The translations under genes and the position numbers were made by a program. From positions 50,382,556 through 50,446,555 of the forward strand of contig OX439001.1 in NCBI GenBank assembly GCA_949316495.1: a stretch of DNA of 64,000 nucleotides, given 5' to 3'. This DNA comes from Amphiduros pacificus. Lineage: Eukaryota; Annelida; Polychaeta; Phyllodocida; Hesionidae. Of the stretch, positions 1 to 12,720 are shown in pieces (position 1 is the stretch's first letter; each line of letters starts with the position of its first letter). The notes below the pieces were generated by a model. The model saw only the letters and a list, made by a program, of their open reading frames with translations, was not told the DNA's origin and searched no databases.

Positions 1-199
1 GATTAGATTTTTGTCAGTCCAGTTGACAAAAAATATAGGTCATATCAAGCTATACATGCAATACTAAAAATAGCTACTTTATATGCACAAAAATCAAATA
101 GGGAGAGTTTAACTTTAGTTCACCCCTTTCACGATGAAGCTGTTACCACACATGCAAATATAATAATGACTTTTGGCCTTATTGATGAATTCAGTTGAC

Positions 200-538
200 T
201 GAGTTACAGCCCCCTTTCTCAAGACCCTCCTGTATGGACCCTAACCTGTATAGACCCTATCCTGTATGGACCCTATCCTGTATGGACCCTAACCTGTATG
301 GACCCTAACCTGTATGGACCCTAACCTGTATGGACCCAATCCTGTATGGACCCTAACCTGTATGGCCCCTAACCTGTATGGACCCAATCCTGTATGGACC
401 CAATCCTGTATGGACCCTAACCTGTATGGACCCAATCCTGTATGGACCCTAACCTGTATAGACCCTAACCTGTATAGACCCTAACCTGTATGGACCCCCA
501 CAGCATGAAAAGGTTCATATGAGAAGGTTACAGTGAAC
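200..538. repeat. Dispersed repeat with an internal 16-bp minisatellite
   Basis: About 17 tandem copies of a 16-bp unit close to TGGACCCTAACCTGTA run from about 222 to 498. The flanks (TGAGTTACAGCCCC on the left, CACAGCATGAAAAGG and ACAGTGAA on the right) also occur at 62435-62528 around a single unit. It is therefore a dispersed repeat whose core has expanded here. Unit variants carry CCAATCC or CTATCC in place of CTAACC. Confidence 0.9.
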
Positions 539-540
539 GA

Positions 541-1440
541 ATTCAGCATCCCCTAATAAAATAAAGAAATATCAAGATAGTATTAATTATATAATCCTGT
601 CATTCTTAACAATGATATTCTGAAAACACTCTTGAAAGTAAATAATCATATTGGATGTTTATGCTATACTGTCTTGATCTTTCATGATTATGTATTTATC
701 AACGATTATCTGCATATGGCAGCCTAAGTTTGGTGTCAAATTTTAATAATAAAAAATGTACAAATGTTAAAAAAAGTGTTTTGTGATTTTGATAATTTCA
801 TCGTGACAAATATACTGACGTTATATGAAATATCTACCACATGAGTGCATAAATAAAATCGTTTTCAACAGCACAGTATTATTTCTTTAACATATCTTTC
901 TTGTCAACAATATTTCCAAACTATAGCAAAGTATAACAAAAGCGACATATCAAAGTCTGAATTCATTCTGTACATTATTACATGTAAACGTAATAAAATT
1001 TTATTGGAGAAACTATGATTAAACAAACTTTCTAAGAGGTAACCCAGAGATCCAGCTGAATGACCAAACTGATCTTCCAACATTCTGGTTATGCTTTGGC
1101 CAATATGTAACCCATTTGATCTCCAGAGAATTCAAGTTTATACACCGTGCTTGTTCCTCATGTCGTCAATAGCTTTTCTATAAGACAGAGTTATTGTCAC
1201 CTTTTTCTCCAATGTAGGCATTTAACCATCATAGAAACTGCATCTGTCTTTTATTTGTTAAACGATTGTAACCATCTAAGCTTATCTCCTCATTGTGGTT
1301 CAGATGCGTCTCACATAGTGTTATTATTATTACTCACAATGTCATATTACTCACAATGTTCAGCTGTTTTAACTGGTCAGGTGTCTTCCGACCAGCCATT
1401 ACTGTTCCAATTTAAATTGTTCTGTATGAGGGAAGGTTGG
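541..1440. other. AT-rich stretch, no gene seen
   Basis: No splice-bounded coding patch, RNA gene or clear repeat is visible on either strand. Confidence 0.5.
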
Positions 1441-1445
1441 CCATC

Positions 1446-1999
1446 CTATGGGTTCCCTCTTTCTCTGCCACTGGCTTGGTCACCTGTTCTATTTCTGGCA
1501 TCACCACTGTCACCTTTGCCACCTCTGCCATCCCTACTCTCTTCCATTGCCTGGTGAAGTCCATATCTTGCAGCATCCGCATTCCGGAAGTTCTGTTCAT
1601 CCTCATCCTGTACCAGAGCATATTTATGTAACAGCTTGCAGTAATTCTTTAATTGTCTCCATCCAGGACTATTTTCATTATTTACTTGATATTTATGTGG
1701 AGAAGGCACTCTATGTGGGGCATATTGTCCCTCATCCAGATCTTTTATTGTTGTATATTGTTTAGAGCAGACTTGGCTTTGAAGAGAACAGTTTTCTTTT
1801 CATCTTGAATCTGAAAAGCCACTTTCACCAGTCCTGGCTTATTTGGTTTAGGAGAAACAAAGCCCTTTGGTAGCAACCACTTAAAGCATTCATGAAACAC
1901 AGAAGTCACTAGCACTTTTACAGACGTTTGGGGTATGCCTAAATGATAAGTGGCCACGAAATTTTGATACAAGCAAGTTATCTCACTAAATTCAACCAC
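1446..1999 (-). pseudogene. Coding-like remnant of unknown, possibly transposon origin
   Basis: On the minus strand two adjacent open stretches in different frames (about 1999-1745, then 1709-1446) read as protein-like sequence, including LPKGFVSPKPNKPGLVKVAF and KYQVNNENSPGWRQLKNYCK. The frame change between them and the missing flanking exons suggest a decayed gene or the ORF of a non-LTR element. No family is recognised with certainty. It could also be chance open frame. Confidence 0.25.
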
Positions 2000-3065
2000 T
2001 GACCATGTTTACTGTGTTTTGCACATAGAGCCAAGTACAGGCTTTACTCTTTTGGCCACCAAGGGGTCACATGTATACAAGCATGTGACCTCTATTATGG
2101 TCTGTCTATGCCAATGGATAAACATTTATGGTCAAACAGGGCTCTGTAAGCCAAATCACTCCATTGTCCCAATCTGAAGGTGCCCCATAGTTAGTAAACC
2201 TGTATGAAACAGATGTTTGCACTAGATCACTGGTCAGCTAAACAAAGTTTGATGACAAGGTGTCTAATGGATGATTTAGATTTTAACAGAAGACACACCC
2301 ACTTTCAAATGGCACAGAATTATATATAGGGGAAATCGGATAGGTAATAACATTTATCACAATATTTGGGGTATTAACACTCTGCTTCCAATTATGGTAC
2401 CAAAATTGACCTGTGGAATCAAAATAAAATCAAGAACGCATTTTAATTTTTCTGGACCTTATGTATTATTACTGACTTTTTAAAATATTTTACAGTTGCC
2501 ATAGAAACCGCATTGCTATTATATATAGTCAAATTGATTCATCATTATTGGGATCATAGATCATCTGTCAAGATTGAACAGTTGAAATAGGTTTAAAATT
2601 CGTCTAAAGATATTGAGCCAAATGAATTATCTGTGATTTAAGCATATTCCCATTTGTTTTTAATCCATAGGTACCAGACTATTTTATCATGTAAATGTCC
2701 ATTACCAACAATTTGGATAATTCACAGCCGTTGTATAAACATTACCTACACTATTAGTATAGGTTGTAAATCAGTTCTCCTCGAAAAACACTAGCTAGCT
2801 GATTGACCTTCCTAGTGCATCATTGTCAGAGTTTAAAGGAGAAGATAAGGCAAAACCTTACGTGAACAAATCATTCTCCATGGGCAACAGTTGTATGGAA
2901 ACTTCAAAAGAGTGGCAAATATGTAAGTATAGACTTGGAAACAGTTTTCACAAAGGTAAATAGCATCAAAATTGACCAAAGTAAAATTGAACACAATGAT
3001 ACTCAGGGGTTTAGGTCTTGAAGCAAACAACTGAGCTTTAGCACTAACTAAATAACTAAATCAAG
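2000..3065. other. No gene seen
   Basis: AT-rich sequence with no supported coding patch. A short palindrome reading GGTCACATG..CATGTGACC lies near 2064-2092. Confidence 0.45.
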
Positions 3066-3950
3066 CGCAAGTCATCAGTATTTATTTAAAACTCTGGCTG
3101 TGAACTGATTGGTGAGGAATGCTATGAATGCTAACTGAAATAGATTCTGTTTTGTTCTGACAGCAGTACTGATTGGCCAGTTTTTGTGTCAGACACCTGA
3201 GTACAATTTATGACCTGATGTTGGTCAATTCAGATTTGATGATATTTTTTGTGAGCAAGGCAAGCATTTATAACTTGGGGAATTCCAATTTAGAATGGTA
3301 TCCAATATAGGGCAATGACTGCAGAGGTAGTAATTGAATGCTACCTCTGTAATGCAGAGTAAAGTTCCTCATATTTGTCACATGTTTGAGTTTCTTTATG
3401 GAGCGATCCTTCATGATGAAGTCCGTTCATAAACAAGGGTTTGTTCAATTCTGTCAATTTTAATGGTCACATGAATTCATTGGAAAGAGTCCCTCTTTGT
3501 GGATCTGATATTTGCAATCAAAACATTACCAAGGGCAAAAGTGTACAAATTCTGACATGCGTTCATTACTATACAATACTTGTACATGTAAAAAATATTG
3601 TTTTGGTTAACATTAATTTGTTGATCAGATGGTTTGTGATTCTGCAATCTAACAGTGCTTTTCGAGTTGTTAGTAATGTTTGAACAAGGGAACAAAACAC
3701 TAAACTCAAAGGTTTTCTGGAGTAAGCACATCCCATAAAATGAAATCAAACAATAGGTTTTACAGTTACTGACACAAAGAATTGGAAACCACATTGCTTT
3801 CAATGTTATCTGATAGCATAGAGGTAAGCATTGTTATGCGGATATCAAGTAAAATATGGCCACTCCAAGCATTTGATTAAGCAAAAGACAAGTAGAATTA
3901 AGATTATAGTACATTTTAAAGTACATAGACGACTGATCAGACACGATATC

Positions 3951-4026
<76 letters not shown>

Positions 4027-5213
4027 TAATAATAATAGGTGTATTTAATTTACATGAACAAAAATGTAACTCATTTCCTATTTTTGCGTCTTAAGCTCAA
4101 TTCAACACGTTAAAGAAGTAATCACCTTCCTGATATTAATTACTCTCTCTTATAATTATAGCTTCAAGAGTGTTCAACCTTACATTATTTCCAATAGTAT
4201 GGCATTCACTTTCTGAACAACCGGTGTTTGTGTGTTTTCTTTGGTCCTGTACTAAAATGGTACATAGTTCTGTGGAGCTGAAAATGACAATTTCAGTTTT
4301 ACCTTTGTCTTCAACCACGGTCTTTGAAGAAGTGAAATTCTTAAAAAAAAAATAAAAAACTGCTGTTGAAAAAAGAAAAAAACAATTTAGAGTCCATGGA
4401 TATTTTTCTCCGGGAGGTCATCCAGTTCCAGTCTCACTGATTCTCTCTTGTCTGTTGCAACCAGCAACAATAATATAGTGAGGTTATTTCACTGCCATTT
4501 GACCAAAATATATAGAATGTCAGTGCTACATATCTCGGTTCATCGACGTTTAGTATCATTTAATGTGGGGGAATTAGTTGTTCTTATCTTATATAACCTA
4601 GATATTCAATATTTGTAAATAATAAAAGACCTTCGTCTTGTTATGAGAATAGAATATTTCGAGGAAATGTTTTTGAAATTTATGAAAAATGTTCACATTG
4701 TTTACCCGATGGTTTTTGTTTATAATGTTTTACCAAGTTTGGCCAGTTACAACTCAACAGGCAACACTATAATGAATAATGGATATTTAAAAAATATATC
4801 TAGAGGGCACTAGGTTGACCTCTTTCTCTACTGAGCAAGCAGTCCCCCATTTTGCAAAAAAAAAAAAAAAGTAAGGAGAACTTCCAAAAGATATTGAATC
4901 CACACACATCAGCAAATCTCATGAAATCTCTGAAGCGAAAATACCACCTCTGCATTTCATAGGTGGTATTCAATTACGACCTCTGCAGCCAATGCCCTGT
5001 TTTTTATATCATTCAAAGTTTGGAGTCATAAATTGTTCACAAAGATATCATCAAATCTGATGACCAACATCAGGTCATAAACTGTAACCAGGTGTCTGGC
5101 ACATAAACTGACCAATAATTACAACTGCTGGTACAAAACAAATCTATTTTTATTCTTTCACCAATCAGTTCACAGCCAGATTTTTCTGAATACTGATGAC
5201 TTGCGGTCGATTC
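3066..5213. repeat. Two ~290-bp inverted copies facing each other
   Basis: The sequence from about 3066 to 3362 (starting CGCAAGTCATCAGTATT) returns as a diverged reverse complement at about 4935-5213 (ending AATACTGATGACTTGCG). Shared blocks include the stretch around GGCTGTGAACTGATTGG and the one around TGACCTGATGTTGGTC. Both copies end inwards in a small palindrome around TACCTCTGCA. This is either one 2.15 kb element with long terminal inverted repeats or two copies of a ~290-bp MITE in opposite orientation. No target duplication was found. The (TAA)n run at 3950-4038 lies between them. Confidence 0.75.
3950..4038. repeat. (TAA)n microsatellite
   Basis: About 29 nearly perfect TAA/ATA units with one TGA-type interruption near 4024. 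Confidence 0.97.
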
Positions 5214-5836
5214 TGTGCGCACCTTTATAGCTTCGGTGGCAGGGATTGATATGATAGAAAAGTCCTGCTATGGAGGGTAGAAAATACCAAACTTGCTTTG
5301 ATAGAAAAGTCTTTGGTATGAAACCAGCGTTGGAAATTAAAATGAATGGGGCATGCCGACAAATACACTGTGTTCTTTCCAGTTACCGGTAGCCAAGCTA
5401 TAAAAGCACCAAAAATAGCTTGGTAGTCAAGCTATAAAAGCACCAAAAAGATGGCGGCTGTAAGTTGGTCGAGGCATACCTGAAATTCTCTTAAGGCCCA
5501 ACATTTCTTGGCATGTGAAAAATTATACCAAAATATGAGGACCAATATTTATACATTTCTTTGATATATCTTGCAAGCAATATGATCAACAAGCGCAAAC
5601 TATAATCTCTTTGCAATGATCCCCTCACTGAGATGACTTACCAAGCAATGCCAGGCCTTCTCTCTCTGATCACTGGCCTAGCGTTTATGGTCGGTATCGG
5701 CTTCAAATTGACCGCCTTTATTTATTCAGTCAAGTGAATCTTCCCTTCATAGCAATAGTCACTTACTGTTTCATAACGTAATTTAAAAGCTACGCCCTGC
5801 CTCATTGTACAGACCAATAGGAGTCACTTCACAGCA
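5214..5836. other. 5' flank of the SLC13 gene, no gene seen
   Basis: Noncoding sequence. A short piece near 5452-5505 (GGCTGTAAGTTGGTCGAGG) has relatives near 10172-10215 and 58449-58475, so it is probably a low-copy repeat fragment. No TATA box can be assigned with confidence. Confidence 0.4.
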
Positions 5837-5844
5837 TGACGTCA
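5837..5844. promoter_or_regulatory. Perfect CRE palindrome upstream of the SLC13 gene
   Basis: TGACGTCA, the consensus cAMP-response element, lies 75-82 bases before the first possible ATG of the cotransporter. Position and perfect match suggest a promoter element; use is inferred. Confidence 0.35.
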
Positions 5845-5918
5845 TTTTACGGCTCTACAAAAGACACATGGTAATTTCATACCATGAGAGGGTGGTAAAG
5901 TGAGTAAAGTGACTAAGA

Positions 5919-7979
5919 ATGTACATTAATTTTATGTTCAGGACAGAAGACCACAAAATGCGAAATGGGAACAAATTTGGAGACTGGCTAAGTACAAACA
6001 TAGTTTTCCTACGGTTTTTAATAACAGTGCTATGGCCATTGGTAATTTTACCCTTGCCATTAATCATACAAACTAAGGTATGTCGCAGAAATATTTCATG
6101 ATTTACAATTTACAATTTATGCAACAGAAATATACATTGTAAAATAATTTAAACATTTAATAATCTATGATTTAAGAAGTAGTAATATTTTTTATTTCTC
6201 TGTCATTTTAAAGTAGATTAGATTGTATAATTTAAAGTAACACTTGCCCAACTTTTGACATTTGAGCCTTACTTGAATAAACCGGAAATAATAAGTATTT
6301 GTTTCAGGAAGCATGGTGCAGCTATGTCATCTTAGTGGTCGCCATCTTCTGGACCACAGAGGCACTACCCTTAGCAATCACCGCCCTCTTGCCAGCCGTC
6401 CTCTTTCCACTGACAGGGGTAGTGACATCAAAAGAAATTGTGCCAAATTACATGAAGGTAATAATGAAAATACATTTATAATAATTATACGCAGTACATG
6501 GGTGGGTTCATTGCCACCCTGTTTTTATATTTAAAGGTGGGGGATTTACATAATAACTATATTCTAATGGTGCTTCGATATTTGAATTAATGTGCCCTTA
6601 TAGCTGATTTATCTTAAGGAAATAACACATCATGTATATGTATACTAGAATATATACATATTTTGCTATAGGAAGTGGTATTAGTTCAAACTGCAGGATT
6701 CATGGTGGCCGTCAGCATAGAGAAATGGAATATTCACAAAAGACTTGCCATCAAGATACTTCTCATGATTGGCTGCAGCGTCCCAAGGTATGTCTCAACT
6801 GCAACCAAAATATGTCAACTAAGCCATACTTGACTTAAACACTGTGTAGGCCAAGGGCCGTGGCGCAGTTGGTTGGAGTGCGAGCTGATTAGCACCAGTT
6901 CCTCTGTGGTGATCCAAAGGTCGTGGGTTTGATCGCCAGCCGTGCCGAGATTGAATGCATGACACAATTTATCATATGAGCTGAGGCCTGTTGTCCTTGT
7001 AAATCTGTGACCAGGTGGATTGTCATGTCAAGGGCCTGCGACATGACAATTCAGTGAGGCAGTATTAGATCTGCTACACGTAGGATTGTTTTCTGTAATA
7101 TTGTGTCTTGAAGAAAGGTAAATTATCTGTGAACGACATTGTCAGGTATGGTCTATATAAATTGTTCAGATTAAAAGTTGCTTCAGATTTAACATTAGAT
7201 ATTTAGTGTACATATTTGTTGCTTCATGTTACTCTACTCTCTGTTAATACCTAATGTGATAATGTGACTGAGATGTGTCTTCTTGCAGATTAATGTTAGG
7301 TTTCATGGTGACTGGCATGGCTTTATCTATGTGGATCAGCAACACAGCTACCACTACAATGATGATCCCTATAGTAGAAGCTGTTCTCGTCCAAATCAAG
7401 AAACATCTGGTTGATTATGATCAATATAAAACTTGTGAAAAAGGTGAAAAGGTTACTTCTTCAAAGATCTGGATTGATCAGTCAGAATATAATTGATTAT
7501 ATGATGTACTTCAGTAAATAATCATTTTATTTTCGTTAGTTGCCTTGACAGAACAGGAAACATCTCTCACAGAGGAAGTGACTGAAGTCGACTTGGAACA
7601 AAACACCGAAAAGTAAAATAGTCCTTCGCACTTATGATATATTTTTTATAGTCATGAGAATTAAGAAATACATCTGTGTTGTTTGAGAGATATATGTTCT
7701 TTTCTTTTTTGCTCAGAAGGTCAATTGGCACCATATCACCACAGCACTACTCCAATATCCGGAGAGCCATGCAGCTGTGCCTGGCATACTCGACCGGGTT
7801 TGGTGGAACAGCCACAATAATTGGTACTGGACCTATCATATTAACAAAGGGGTTTACTGATGTGTAAGCATGATCTAAATATCAAAAATGATTGTTAACG
7901 GTCGATGAAAAACACGGCTGGTACTATGGACAATTTGCATTAAAGAATTTAGCCCAATAATGAAACTAAACTATATATA

Positions 7980-8059
<80 letters not shown>

Positions 8060-11000
8060 TTTTACTGATCATTTTACGAATCTCTCTTTCTATGTAAATG
8101 CACTTTTTGTACATAAGATGTAAACGAATTCTTCATATAATTTTAAATTGATGTTATTGATATGCATACAATATCTATTCACAGCACATTTAATGCCAAA
8201 GGTTTGGAATCTCCGATCACTTTTGGAAACTGGATGTTGTTTTCTGTGCCAATATCTGTAGTATCCTTAGTAATATCTTGGGTATATCTACAAGTATTCT
8301 GGTTTGGGGTCAGGTTCACTCTTAAAAGTTTTTGCTCCAAAAAATCGAAAACAGAAAGTGAAGGTGAAAATAAAATTCACGAAGTTCTTCAGGAAGACTA
8401 CGAACAGTTAGGACCAATGACGTAAGCTAATCAAAAACTGTTATGGATTTAGATATTGATAATATGGTATTTAAAGATAAACAACATGGGATTTGGAGAT
8501 AGTATAATAGTGCCCAAATGGACCATGTGATCAGAACAAGTGTTGATGAACCAACCGATTTAACATTTAAATAAAAAAAAAAATAAAGCCTTTTGAAAAT
8601 CTTCAATTATTTTATGTTTCAAAACATCACAATAAAATAATCACTTAAAATTTTGAACATTCAGATGGGCTGAGAAGGCAGTTTCACTGCATTTTGCGAT
8701 GCTTGCTGTATTGTGGACAACGCGCGATCTCGGCGGAGTGGGAGGATGGTCCTATCTGTTCAAACCTAAGTCAGACTGCTTCTTAAAAAAATATACTTTA
8801 AATTACATGCTTTTTAATAAACTTTGATAAAATCAGAATATATATGTATGTCCACTTTCACTGCCTTGTGAATATATAGTGATGTTATTTGATTCAGATA
8901 CGTAGGAGCCAGTGCACCAGCTGTATTTATCGTGATACTTCTTTTCATTTTTCCATCCAAAAATCCATTTGACAGGACCGCCGGACCTTGTATGTTATGT
9001 TTACCATTGACATTATTGTCTTTTATCGAAGGGTTCTAAGTATATCAACCCTTTCATCAGTAATATAGCATTAATATAGATGAATGATATCCACTGTGAT
9101 TTGTTGTGTATACCCTGCCTCTGTAAAGTCTATTTTGTCCACACATGCTTTCAAAGTTTCAAAGTGTGCTTTGTCAGAAATGATCACCCAATATGATTCA
9201 CACGTGATTACTAGAATATATGTATAAATGTATGTGACTTAGTTCTTATTTAACTTAACATTAAGTTTTTCTTGTGTTTTTTTTTAATCCACCTGGTGGC
9301 TCAGTTTTATGTTAATGGGATAAGGCTTTGTTTACTCTTGGTTGCTGGCTTGTGCTGGTGTCTTTGTCCAACTTTGCAAGTGTGGCTTGAAATTCCTGTT
9401 AAATATGGTCTGATCAAGGACAACCGTCTATATATCAGTCTTTCAAGAACCCTTACATCATGTCATATTAGGTTACTGATACACGTATTGAATCATTGGA
9501 ATATTTATACATCAAGACCATTAATTAAAAGTCACCATCCTTGTAAGATTATTGTCTTCTTTGATAGTTTTAAGATCTATTGGCCAGTAACAGGATTACC
9601 ACAATTCATGTAGACGACGAATTACTTTTGCCCACAGATTTACCGCCTCTTTCTAACATTTTGAGATGCATGCCCGGTCTGTTCTCCCTTATATTGTCAT
9701 TGCAATGTACAAGTATATAATTTGGTCTCATATACAAAATTACATTTTATTTTCAGTCTCTGAACGATTTGTGCCATTACTTGACATTCATACTTTTTTG
9801 CACAAGACCCCGTGGCACATTATGTTATTGCTGGGAGGAGGTATGACCCTGTCTTATGCCAGCCAGGTAAGCCACACAGTAGTTTTTTCAACCCAAGAGA
9901 AACAACCAGACTTGGAGAGATTTAATCAGGACACTAGCCAGTCCGAGTTTTCAACTGTATTCTAATGTTTTCTTGTACATGGAAGAACGTTTCCCTTTGC
10001 AATGGCTGAATAAAGGTTTAAGATGTCGCCAATTTCTCTTAAAAGAAAACATGACGTATTATGTTCCACAAGAGAAAATCCCCGACTTTGGAGGTTTAAC
10101 TGGAGACATTTAAAACATTTAAACATCTCTGGTTAAACCGTAGAACAAGGACCAGTTTTGCGGGTCAAATAAGGGAGAGCGGCGAAAGTTGGTCGAGTCT
10201 CAAAATCTCTTAGGGGCCGAACAAGTAATTAAATATTGCAGATCTACGGAAGATAAAGGTTTTGGAAATATTGTCAATAAATGCGTTATGATATGTAGAT
10301 ATTTAATGGCAATCACGTCTGTCAAATTCATTGAAGTGCAACTCATCTATACCAGTTGACTCAGTGTAATGCTAAATTGTTAAATAAACACAGTCAAATT
10401 CCGTTACGTTTTCATCAATAGAAATCGAAGTTTTCACTTTCCTGTGTGTAACCTCCGATAAATTGTATAGTAGACAACAATGTACAAAAGATGATGATTT
10501 GAGGGAAAATGAGATTTAAAACAGGTTTTGTTTGAAAAGACATTACATCAGTTTTCCCCAAAATTTTGTTATTGTTTCTTTCTCCAAAACCACCATACAC
10601 ATTTCAACTAATTTTGTCCGACATCAAAGCGGGAGTGAAAAAATCGGAAAGTGTTTTTCTATTCATTACGTGAGTCTCTTTTCGAATATATGATCATCTT
10701 AAAAAGAGATGTCATCTGAAATCGCCATAAACTTAGACTCATTTCAATTATAATCGCTGACATACACAGGCCGTATGATCCTTGTCTCAGAAGGTGCCAC
10801 GAATATAATTAAAAACATGCCAGTACCAATTAAGTGAATTTGTTCTATATGAGCCGATATTATTTGATAATATGTAATTTGATGAATTTGATAATAAATT
10901 ATTTTTGGTTATATATTTTATATCACACTTTGAAAAATAAATATTTTTGATGTTTATATTAAACATGGTCATTGTAAACATTATGATATGTTTTCTTTTG

Positions 11001-11383
11001 TTTTTGTTTCAGAAATCTGGTCTGTCAGATTGGTTTGGCGTGGCGATTGTAGGGCCCAAGGTGATTCCCCCCTGGTTGCTAGTGGCTATTATATGCCTTC
11101 TCCTCTCATTTTTAACCGAATTCACAAGTAATGTCGCCGTCACAGCTATAATGCTCCCTATACTGGCTGAAATGGTATGGACATCTAACCTGTTCCCTGT
11201 GTTAAGTCTAAAACAGTACAATATCATCTACTCTTAATTAGTGAATAAACAAATTGAATCCTTTTCCTTTTTTCACTGAAAGATAATATTATTATGACAC
11301 ATTTTTGTTATTTCTTGAAACTGGGAAGCTCTTTATTACTGAATTAAATTGAATTATACTTCTATTAAAAAAGAAATCTTCTT

Positions 11384-11474
<91 letters not shown>

Positions 11475-12160
11475 TTCATTCATTTATTTATTTATTCATT
11501 TATTTATTTCATTTTATCTTGTTTTGCGGGGTTATTCTTTTGTTTGCTTCATTAAAGTATATTTGATATATTTCAGGCTGTAAATATTAATATGAACCCG
11601 TTGTTTCTGATGATACCAGGGGGCGTTGCGTGTACCTTCGCATTCATGTTGCCTGCAGCGACCCCACCAAATGCCATAGTTTACTCTCATGGGGACATCA
11701 CCATCTTGGAAATGGTAAAAAACCATGGTCACCATATTAATTTATTTAACTTTATACAACACCAAAAAATACTTATCAGAAAATTATATTCTTTATCAAA
11801 GCTTTTTTTTCATTCTTGAATGACAATATGAACAATGTATTCATTTGATGAGCACTCTTGTATGTACTTATTAGAAATTATATTCTTTATCAATGATTTT
11901 TTTTCATTCTCAAATGACAATATGAATAATGTATTCATTTGGTGCTCTTGTATGTTATTATTTTGTATAATTTCTTGCAGGCAAGGTGTGGTGTATGGGT
12001 GAACCTGATGAGCGTGGTCATCACCACTGTGTTTATCCTGACGTGGGGCGTGCTGGTCTATGATTACATGCATATCCCGGAGGGCTGGTACCAGACCACC
12101 GTCAGTGGACACAACATCACCTTAACACTCACCAATCTCACAACTACTTTTACCCCGTAA
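5919..12160 (+). CDS. SLC13A-like: SLC13-family sodium-coupled dicarboxylate/sulfate cotransporter, 13 exons, complete
   Basis: Plasma-membrane Na+-coupled carrier of di/tricarboxylates or sulfate (family knowledge). Exons: 5919-6077, 6308-6457, 6672-6787, 7289-7443, 7540-7612, 7717-7863, 8185-8421, 8665-8769, 8898-8989, 9757-9866, 11013-11174, 11577-11714, 11981-12160, all with GT..AG borders and matching phases. In-frame ATGs at 5919, 5934 and 5958 are possible; the last gives 594 residues, the usual family length. From it, both SNT motifs are present: WISNTAT (Ser146-Asn147-Thr148) and FTSNVAV (474-476), with EALPLAITALLP near 55 and AFMLPAATPPNAIVY near the C terminus. Two N-glycosylation sequons (NIT, NLT) close the protein, as in vertebrate relatives. 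Odd points: IGTGPIILT replaces the expected GTxPN(L), and EVVLVQTAG replaces the usual D-[ST]-N-x-L-F-x-GG. The dicarboxylate versus sulfate choice cannot be read here. Confidence 0.95.
6855..7083 (+). repeat. tRNA-derived SINE, 3' tail missing
   Basis: The head GGGCCGTGGCGCAGTTGG looks like a polymerase III box A and GTCGTGGGTTTGATC like a box B. The body matches the copies at 23828 and 45380. The (AAAC)n tail is absent. It sits in intron 3 of the SLC13 gene. Confidence 0.85.
7978..8057. repeat. (TA)n microsatellite
   Basis: About 40 TA units in intron 6 of the SLC13 gene. Confidence 0.97.
11382..11510. repeat. (TTTA)n microsatellite
   Basis: About 32 tetranucleotide units with a few TTCA variants near the right end, in intron 11 of the SLC13 gene. 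Confidence 0.97.
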
Positions 12161-12720
12161 ACATTTGGTCAGACCGTCAGTTTGAAAAGGGACATTGACC
12201 GTACTAGACAGAGGTTTTTATCAGGTCGTCCCTTCAATTACACTCCTTAATGCCAAGGCCGAATAGAAATGATTATTTTTTATTGTGCCAGTGTTTCATA
12301 CCATTATCCCATATAATGTTATGCTTCTTATTTTTAGTTTTCTTATTTTTTATCTTTTATTGCTTTGCAGTTTTTAAATGCAAATATTTTATCTGTGTGA
12401 GCCATTAATATTTTAAAATTTGAACCAATGACATTATAAAGAGATTAACGTAATATTGATCAAAGTTTTATTACGTATAGAATTTTAATAAACGTATTTC
12501 AATGAAAAACGAATCTTTGAGACAAATGTTAAAAATGACAATAAATTTGTTAACTCCTCTGATCACAGCGATGTATTTCCAAGCTTGGATATTCATGCGC
12601 TTCGTACATGCGAATATTTCATAATATAATAAATTTTCAGACTCGTTGCGAGTATAATGTAATAATTCCCTGAGCGGTTATCAATTCTACAATAAAGGAC
12701 TATTCATATAAACAGAAATT
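12161..12720 (+). other. Probable 3' UTR of the SLC13 gene
   Basis: AT-rich sequence after the stop codon with AATAAA signals at 12487-12492, 12541-12546 and 12691-12696. The last is followed by no clear GT-rich element, so the cleavage site is uncertain. Confidence 0.45.

Noticed and set aside
222-498. Telomere-like CCCTAACC motifs suggesting an interstitial telomere
   Set aside because: The motif is part of a 16-bp unit that also varies to CCAATCC and CTATCC; there are no tandem hexamers.
1147-1557. Plus-strand open frame of 136 codons
   Set aside because: No motif, start context or splice support; overlaps a better-looking minus-strand remnant.
3831-4094. Open frame with a long run of Ile
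   Set aside because: It is the (TAA)n microsatellite read in one frame; no coding outside the repeat.
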